A stretch of DNA of 64,000 bases from Petunia secreta (taxonomy: Eukaryota > Streptophyta > Magnoliopsida > Solanales > Solanaceae), in the NCBI GenBank assembly GCA_029990175.1, contig JARKIP010000051.1:1054001-1118000 (forward strand). The letters run 5' to 3'. The notes under the pieces were generated by a model, which saw only the letters and a program-made list of their open reading frames with translations, was not told the origin of the DNA and did not search any database. Made by a program: the position numbers and the translations under genes. This document shows, piece after piece, positions 38,797 to 45,892 of this stretch. Within the stretch, counting starts at the first letter, position 1. Each line of letters opens with the position of its first letter.

Positions 38797-41589
38797 ATGT
38801 CTTCAAGATCCAGAAGGAATCTAAATTTCGACGCTGCTGGAAGCTCGATGGCCACTCCTAGGCCGCGGGCTTCTCAGGCTACTGCCGCTGAGATAATCCC
38901 TAAAAAGTGGGGCGAACTTGAGGCAGATTGCAACGTGAAATCCTTCCATAATAGGGAAGGTGATACGCGCAACTGGCCGGCATACAGGTTCAAGTCAGGG
39001 ATCACGAAGGAGGTGATCCCTCATGTGAGAGTAGACTGTAATTGGGGTGACGAAGTTCCCCTTTTGCCGGTTTCTGAAGGTGAGAACACTACCTCTCACC
39101 GGGCTGGGTGGACAGCCATCGGTACCTACCCTTTTACAGTGGGGTGTAGGTTGCCTTTGCACCCAGTGCTGGAGAGACTTTGCAGGGAGTATCTTCTCTG
39201 CCCGGGGCAGCTGAGCCCCAGCGTATATAGGATAGTCACACTCCTAGACTGGTTTGCGGCTGAAACAGACCAATCTTTTGAGTACAAGCACTTCATTTCT
39301 TTGTATAGCGTCCAGATTTTTAAGGACGGCTATGTGAACGTCAGGATGCGCGGGAGCAAGGGCTTGGTGTGCAGCTCTGAGGATACCGGTGACCGAGGCT
39401 GGGTGCACCGGTATCTGTTCGTACGCTCCTCGGCTTTGACGTTCGACGACAAGGCGCACCTTCTAGAAGTCTGGAACAAAACACGTAAGTCCCCGAGTTT
39501 TTGTGTGTGTGTATTTCGTCTTTCCTTCTTCTTCTAACCTTCATCAAAACTTCTTCGTGCAACGGCCAAGCAACCCTACGACAGGTTCATAACTATAGAT
39601 GAACTGACGGCATGGGTTGAGCCGATTCTGGCAAAATTTGAGCCAGAGAAGAGAGAATGGTCATACTTTGCTTCTTCCAAGAGTTTGGCCGTGAAACACC
39701 ATGGTGAGGATACTTCTATCCTTTTGATAGCCCTTTCTTTCTGAACCCTTCTTGTGCCTGATCGTTTTACCTTTGTTGCAGGTTTGGGTACTTCGGGAGG
39801 TTTTTCCCTGCTCCCCCTCAGGACAGACCTACTGAACCTGTCGCCGACCCCCTTGCTGAAGCTGAGGCTATACTGGCTTCGGCTGGCACTCTGCGTAGCA
39901 GGGACGGAGGCGAAGCACCTCTGTCCGAGGGGTTGAGTCCCTTAAAGAGGAAGAGGAAGAGCCACGACGAGGGTGGAGCGCGGAAGAAGTCTGCCCGTAA
40001 GGCTTCCGCTGCTTCTGGACAACCCTCGACGGCTGGCGGTGACCCTTCTGTTGGGGCAAGTATCCCGAAGTCGCTGCTGAAGCCCCTGTGTCCGTACGGG
40101 GAGAGGGTCCGGCCCAGGAGGTTATCCACCTGTCGGATACCGAGGTTGAGGCAGATGTCCCTCTTCAGCGGAGGCCTCATCTCCGTAGTGACAAGAGAAG
40201 GGCCGAGGAGGAAACCGTCCGGTCTCCGCCAAGAAGTCCCCGAGTTGGTGAAGGGGAGAGGGCAGGTCCTTCTCGTGCGGACAAGGGCAAAAGGAAAGTT
40301 GGTGAAGAAGAAGAAGTGAGAGAGGAAGTAAGAGAAGAAGTGATAGAAGAAACCGGGGGAGAGGAGGTAAGAGAGGAAGCCGGGGGAGAGGCTTCCCAAG
40401 GAAGCAGCCAAGGTCCTCGTGTTTTCCGTTTTGAGGATCTGGAAAACATGGCTGCTGAGGGAGCAACCCCCGTTGTTCTTCGCGATTGTGAGACCATAGA
40501 CCCGGAGGTGGAAGGTGATTCAATTGTTTGGCGGTCAGCTATTGCGGGGCGGACAGAGCTAAGTGACGTCAAGGGGATTCGTTACAAGTTCGGACCGAAT
40601 TACCCCTCAGAACAGGCTAGGGAACCCAAGCTTTGTGAGAGGAAACATACCCTGAGACTTGCTCCCGATGTCAACTTTGTGGCCAGGCCGCGCAGCTTGG
40701 TTAAAGCAGTTTCTTCGCTCATCGGTCCTCGAGAGGAGTGGGTACTAAGGGAATTGACCGACGAAGAACTGGCTTTCCAAATTGCTTCCGATTTTGCCCG
40801 GGTAAGTTTTTCCCTCTTTTGCTTTTAGCAGTAATTGTTAGCTTATGATTCTTAATCGTGACTTACTTTATGTTTCAGTCAAGTATGCTAGCCGCTGAAA
40901 TCATGTTCCGCTCCCGGTTGAACAATGCCAATCAAGTGGTAGAGGTGAAGAGAGAATTGCTTGAGGCTCTAAAGGATAACAAAACCTTGATCGAGCAGTG
41001 TGGTTTCCTTGGTGGGGAAGTTAACCGGTTAACAGATGTTAACAACAATCGTCTTGAGCAGATCAATGCTCTCACCAGGGAAAAGGACCGTCTTTCTGAG
41101 GAGAAAGAGGGGTTCGCACGCTCCATCCAGGTTTTGGAGAGACTTCTTGAGGAATGCCATGATGGTTTGAACAATGCTAACGACGACCGTGCAACTCTTG
41201 ATCTGAACCTGCAGAGGGCAAATGAAGAGTCAACCAAAGCCCGTTCTGAACTTCAAGCCGCTAAAGACCAGGTCGCCCAGCTGATGGGCGTTCAGGCCGT
41301 ATTGACCAAGGATCTGGCAAACTTGCGTGACCAATCAGAGATTAAGGCCAAACTTGCGGCCCTTGAGGCCAAACGCACGTTGCTTGCACAGATCCGTGCT
41401 GGGCAGGTTGATGTTGAAGAGATGTTGCAGTCGACGAAGAGTACTGTTCGAAGGATACAACAAGCATTGGGTCTCTCTCCCGAGGAGTCGGATGGTGAAG
41501 ATGACGATGATGAAGATGAAGAGCTGGGGAGTGACGACGGGCCCAACGGAGCTGGTGCGTTGAGTCCCGGTCACGGCCCTTCAAGTTGA
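38797..41589 (+). CDS. Antisense gene of the Tat element (putative gypsy-type transposon protein)
   Basis: The plus-strand gene runs opposite to gag-pol. Likely exons are 38797-39484, about 39571-39703, 39782-40801 and 40879-41589, with GT donors (39485, 39704, 40802) and AG acceptors before 39782 and 40879. The acceptor before the second exon is poor. The N-terminal domain ('SPSVYRIVTLLDWFAAETDQ', then 'WVHRYLFVRSS') matches the plant family named 'putative gypsy type transposon' (Pfam Transposase_28). The middle is Lys/Arg then Glu-rich, and the C-terminal 230 aa is a long coiled coil ending in an acidic tail. Such antisense genes are known in Tat elements, with unproven function. A frame change near 40050-40085, and uncertain phase between exons 2 and 3, suggest this copy is damaged or that one exon is misjudged. 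Confidence 0.75.
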
Positions 41590-42307
41590 TAATTTCTTTT
41601 CTGAACTTATGTATTTTTGTTTTGTCTGGCGAGAGCCGGACTTGTTTATTTGGTGGGCAGAAGTCTTACGAAGACTTTCTAGCCCTTGGCCGGTTTGTTT
41701 GGCCTGTTGGACACTCTATGAAATTCTGTCAGCCGTACTCGGCGTTTTATCACTTCATAGTTTTAATGTATATATGCAGTTTCAGATCCATTCAGTAACT
41801 ATGTTTAGTTTTAAATTTTTGATCCTTTGGTGTGCATATACTTCGGCTTTCGTGTCTCATAATTGGGAACTGCTTTCCAAACTTTATTAAGTTCGTACTT
41901 TCTCAAGTCTCCCCAAACGTGTTGAACTTACCCCTTCGTTAGGCAAAGGTCATAAGTTGTAGGTAGTTTGACCGAATCGTGGCCGTTTAGAGCTCTGGCC
42001 GAGTCGTTTGATTGTGTGAACGACTTCTCTTATTTTCGTGGAAGCCTTGCCACATGAAGGTTTTAACTTGTGAATGACTTCTCTTATTTGCCGTGGAAGT
42101 TTAATCACGCAAATTGAAAAATTTGCTGCCTTTAAATAAGGTCTTCTGCCTTCCTTAAATAAGGTCTTCTGCCTGTACGAAGGTCTTTTCTGGCCTATGG
42201 GGCCCTCACCATCCCCCTTGTTTTCATGTTGGAACACGCAAAGTGACAATATGAAAAGAGTTTCCGGTGATCTGTTTAATGAACACATATAACCAATCGA
42301 GGAGTGT
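41590..42307. other. Non-coding spacer between the antisense gene and tRNA-like sequence
   Basis: This 700-bp spacer should hold the 3' UTR of the antisense gene. Short direct repeats occur at 42009-42110 (GTGAACGACTTCTCTTATTT / GTGAATGACTTCTCTTATTT) and 42130-42175 (AAATAAGGTCTTCTGCCT twice). No gene recognised. Confidence 0.6.
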
Positions 42308-42380
42308 GTCCGTTGTAGGATTCGAACCCACAGCCGCGAAGCTGGAGAACTTCGAGCTCTACCAGTTGAGCTAAACGGAT
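42308..42380 (-). ncRNA. tRNA-like sequence inside the Tat element
   Basis: On the minus strand, 73 bases fold as a cloverleaf. The acceptor arms pair at six of seven positions. The D arm is GCTC...GAGC with AACTGGTA in the loop. The anticodon stem is CGAAG/CTTCG. A five-base T stem carries the canonical TTCGAAT loop. The anticodon loop has eight bases (TTCTCCAG) rather than seven, and the first acceptor pair is a mismatch, so the identity is unclear. A- and B-box elements are intact. It lies just downstream of the pol stop codon. It may be a captured tRNA or a retained element function; a working tRNA seems unlikely. Confidence 0.65.
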
Positions 42381-42552
42381 CTGGCCTAGTTCAGGCCGTT
42401 AGTACCATTTAGGAATAATGTATAACAAAAAAGTAAGAACTTTTGTGTAAAGATAAAAGTAAGAACTTCTAATTTTTATGCAGGGATAAAAGTAAGAACT
42501 TTTATGTACGGGTGGAAAAGGTAGGTTTAGAGTGACTAACCGTCCTTGTCGC

Positions 42553-45500
42553 CTAGAAGTGATACCTTTTGAGATGAACTACATTCCAGCTGTTCGGGAC
42601 GATCGAACCGTCTGGCCGTGCCAAGCGATAAGATCCCTTGCCGGCTGAAGCGATCACTTTGTAGGGTCCTTCCCAGTTAGGGCCAAGTTTCCCCGAATTC
42701 GTTTCCTGTGTGCTCTGAGACACCTTTCTGAGTACAAAGTCCCCGACTTGGAAATTTCGTACGCGCAGTCCCCGATTGTAGTATTTTTCAATTCGCTCTT
42801 TCTGGGCAACCACCCGTACGAGGGCCAGTTCTCTGCGTTCTTCGAGAAGATCCAGTTCTTCGGATACGTTAACTGAGTTTGACTCCTCCGTGGCATGTGC
42901 GTATCGCAGGCTGGGTTCTCCTATCTCGACCGGGATCAAGGCGTCTGCGTCATGGACTAATGAGTATGGAGTCTCTCCGGTACTCATTTTTACCGTGGTG
43001 CGGTAAGCCCACAGTACTCCAGGTAACTCTTCTACCCAGCATCCCTTCGCCTGCTCGAGGCGCTTTTTGAGGGATTCAACGATGATCTTGTTGGTAGATT
43101 CGGCCTGCCCGTTAGCGACAGGATGATAAGGTGAGGAAGTGATCCTTTTAATGTGCAAGTCGTCGAGGAACCTAGTCACCTTCTGGCCAACGAACTGCGG
43201 GCCATTATCCATGACTATTTCCTTGGGTGCTCCGAAACGACATACGACAAAGCGCCAGAGAAAATCGACGACCTCCGTCTGCCGTATCCTTGAATACGCC
43301 GCGGCTTCGACCCACTTTGTGAAATAATCTGTGATGATTAGCAAAAAGCGCATCCCCCGTGGTGCCGTAGGAAGGAGGCCAACAATGTCCATCCCCCACT
43401 TCATGAAGGGCCATGGGGAGATTATCGAGTGCAACGGCTCGGCTGGCTGATGAAGGAGATGGGCAAACCTCTGACATTTGTCACATTTCTTGACGAAATC
43501 ATTCGCATCTTTCTCCATTTTGTCCCAATAATAACCTGCACGTACCAGCTTCCGTGCCAAGGCCTTTCCTCCGGAATGATTACCGCAACAGCCTTCGTGG
43601 ACTTCTCTCATCACATAATTAGTCTGATTTGGTCCAAGACATTTTGCGAGGGGCCCCGCAAACATCTTCCGGTATAGCTCGCCGTTGAGGATGGTGTATC
43701 GGACAGCTTTCACTCGGAGTTTGCGAGCGGCCTTCGCGTCTGCGGGCAGGGTCCCATGAGTAAGATAATTTGTTATCTCGTTCCTCCAATCCCAGGTAGC
43801 GCTGATGGTGTTAACTTCGAACTGTTCCCTGTCCATGGTCGTGTAGAGAAGTTGAACGATAGCCGAAGAGCCGGCTGCTCCTATTTCTGCAACTGATCCC
43901 ATGTTTGCGAGAGCGTTAGCCTCGTGGTTCTCTTCCCGTGGGATCTGAATTGCCTCCCAGTCGTCGAAGCGTGTCAAAAGCTCTTTTACTCGGCCGAGGT
44001 ACGCCTGCATTCTGGGCTCTCGTGCGACGAAACCTCCATTGATCTGATTGACCACTAGCTGAGAATCGCTCTTTAGCTTGACTATGGTTGCCCCATAGCT
44101 TCGCGCCAGTTCCAATCCTACAATAACGGCCTCATACTCGGCCTCATTGTTAGTAATGAAAGGGCACTTGATAGCCTGCCTCACCGTTTCTCCGGACGGA
44201 GCGACGAGGACTAGCCCAAGTCCTGACCCTTTGACATTCGAGGAGCCATCCGTATGGAGGACCCAAGTGCCCGGAGCCTGTCCTGTATAGAGAACGGCTT
44301 CCTTTTCTGCCTCAGGGTATATATTCACGCTGAAATCTGCCACGAAGTCTGCCAAGACTTGTGACTTTATTGCCACCCTGGGCTGATAAGTGATATCAAA
44401 TTCGGACAGCTCTATAGCCCATTTTACCAACCTTCCTGAAAATTCTGGTTTGTGCAGAACGTTTCGTAAAGGGAAAGTGGTAACCACAACTATAGTATGA
44501 CTTTGAAAGTATGGACGTAATTTTCGGGCAGCAGTTACTAGGGCTAACGCTAACTTTTCCAAAGGTTGGTAGCGGGTTTCTGCATCGATAAGAGCTTTGC
44601 TAACATAGTAGATAGGAAGTTGTTTACCTTTTTCCTCTCGTACTAGTACAGCGCTTACCGATGACTCCGAGACTGCCAGATAAATTAGCAACTGCTCGCC
44701 TTCCACAGGTGTGGTAAGTAGTGGAGGATTGGAGAGATATTTCTTCAGATCTCTCAGCGCCTGCTGACATTCAGGTGTCCACTCGAACTCCTTGTTCTGC
44801 TTTAAGACATCGAAGAAGCTCTTGCAACGATCAGATGACCGGGAGATGAATCTGCGCAGGGCAGCTACTCTTCCCGTCAGCCTCATGACTTCTTTCCTAT
44901 CGCGAAGTACGTCTGGGATTGACTCGATAGCTTTAATCTGAGCGCGATTGACTTCAATGCCTCGCTGAGAGACAATGAACCCCAGAAATTTTCCCGATCC
45001 AACTCCGAAAGCGCGTTTCTCCGGGTTCAATTTCATGTTATATTGATCCAGGATTCGGAAAGCTTCCTTCAGATGTGCCGGATGATCTTCTGCTCGTTTT
45101 GATTTTATTAGCATGTCGTCAATGTACACTTCCATAGTCTTCCCGATATGGTCGTGGAACATCCGATTGACCAGGCGCTGATAGGTTGCACCTGCGTTTT
45201 TTAATCCAAACGGCATAACTTTATAGCAATACGTACCTCGGCAAGTTATGAACGCCGTTTTTTCCTGATCTCCGGGGTCCATCAGTATCTGGTTGTATCC
45301 GGAGTACGCGTTGAGGAAGGTCAGCACCTCGTGCCCGGCTGTTGCATCGATTAGTTGATTTATTCTGGGAAGGGGATAGGAATCCTTCGGGCAGGCTTTA
45401 TTCAGATCTGTGAAGTCGATGCAGACTCGCCACTTGCCGTTCTTTTTAGGTACGACAACCACGTTAGCCATCCAGTCCGGATATTTGACTTCACGTACCG

Positions 45501-45855
45501 AACCGATCTTTAACAGGCGGTCGACTTCGTCATTGATCACCTGGTTTCGGAAAGCTCCTTGCTGGCGCGTTTTTTGTTTCACCGGGCGGTGGTATGGATC
45601 CACATGCAACCTGTGAGTAATGATGTCAGGAGAAATACCTGTCATATCTGCATGGGACCAGGCGAACGTTGTATGCTGCTCCTTGAGGAATTGCAGGATG
45701 TCTCCATGCAATTGCTCGCTCAGCTCCGTTCCCAAGTACACCTTACGCTCTGGTTTATCAGCGAACAGCTCTTCGGGCTCCAGGGCTTCTACTGTTGGCA
45801 TGTGTTTTTCCTTCCATCTTGGCGATGAACTCCGGGACCTCGTACCTAGCCTCAT
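42553..45855 (-). CDS. Tat-lineage pol: reverse transcriptase, two RNase H domains, integrase
   Basis: The intact 1,100-aa frame has RT at about residues 100-290 (YIDD at 244-247). The gypsy RNase H follows at about 380-490. An archaeal-type RNase H lies at about 530-650 (D536, E571, D597). Integrase begins at about 745, with zinc residues H753, H760, C791, C794 and D823, D883, E919 in DD(35)E spacing. Two catalytic positions are abnormal. RT motif A reads FLNAYSG (Asn182 where FLDAYSG is expected), and the last RNase H Asp is Asn647 (EANALANM for EADALA). A third Asp-to-Asn change is at 166. The ATG at 45855 is only a nominal start; the frame overlaps the end of gag by a +1 offset. Confidence 0.93.
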   Translation of the reverse strand: MRLGTRSRSSSPRWKEKHMPTVEALEPEELFADKPERKVYLGTELSEQLHGDILQFLKEQHTTFAWSHADMTGISPDIITHRLHVDPYHRPVKQKTRQQGAFRNQVINDEVDRLLKIGSVREVKYPDWMANVVVVPKKNGKWRVCIDFTDLNKACPKDSYPLPRINQLIDATAGHEVLTFLNAYSGYNQILMDPGDQEKTAFITCRGTYCYKVMPFGLKNAGATYQRLVNRMFHDHIGKTMEVYIDDMLIKSKRAEDHPAHLKEAFRILDQYNMKLNPEKRAFGVGSGKFLGFIVSQRGIEVNRAQIKAIESIPDVLRDRKEVMRLTGRVAALRRFISRSSDRCKSFFDVLKQNKEFEWTPECQQALRDLKKYLSNPPLLTTPVEGEQLLIYLAVSESSVSAVLVREEKGKQLPIYYVSKALIDAETRYQPLEKLALALVTAARKLRPYFQSHTIVVVTTFPLRNVLHKPEFSGRLVKWAIELSEFDITYQPRVAIKSQVLADFVADFSVNIYPEAEKEAVLYTGQAPGTWVLHTDGSSNVKGSGLGLVLVAPSGETVRQAIKCPFITNNEAEYEAVIVGLELARSYGATIVKLKSDSQLVVNQINGGFVAREPRMQAYLGRVKELLTRFDDWEAIQIPREENHEANALANMGSVAEIGAAGSSAIVQLLYTTMDREQFEVNTISATWDWRNEITNYLTHGTLPADAKAARKLRVKAVRYTILNGELYRKMFAGPLAKCLGPNQTNYVMREVHEGCCGNHSGGKALARKLVRAGYYWDKMEKDANDFVKKCDKCQRFAHLLHQPAEPLHSIISPWPFMKWGMDIVGLLPTAPRGMRFLLIITDYFTKWVEAAAYSRIRQTEVVDFLWRFVVCRFGAPKEIVMDNGPQFVGQKVTRFLDDLHIKRITSSPYHPVANGQAESTNKIIVESLKKRLEQAKGCWVEELPGVLWAYRTTVKMSTGETPYSLVHDADALIPVEIGEPSLRYAHATEESNSVNVSEELDLLEERRELALVRVVAQKERIEKYYNRGLRVRNFQVGDFVLRKVSQSTQETNSGKLGPNWEGPYKVIASAGKGSYRLARPDGSIVPNSWNVVHLKRYHF

Positions 45856-45883
45856 CGGGTGTAGTATTTGGTCCCGGACGCTG

Positions 45884-45892
45884 TAATTGCTA
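45884..45892 (-). promoter_or_regulatory. Leaky-stop context at the end of gag
   Basis: On the minus strand the gag stop reads TAG CAA TTA. This equals the UAG-CAR-YYA readthrough context defined for tobamoviruses. The readthrough frame stays open beyond 45805, where an A5 run (45805-45809) precedes the point at which the pol frame is needed. One base must be skipped to join pol. Confidence 0.6.

Noticed and set aside
40122..40572. Two minus-strand frames of about 130 aa opposite the Glu-rich part of the antisense gene
   Set aside because: They are complements of the GAA/GAG-rich coding sequence and read as Ser/Leu/Pro low complexity.
42308..42380. Functional cytosolic tRNA gene
   Set aside because: The anticodon loop has eight bases and the first acceptor pair is mismatched, so I list it as tRNA-like only.
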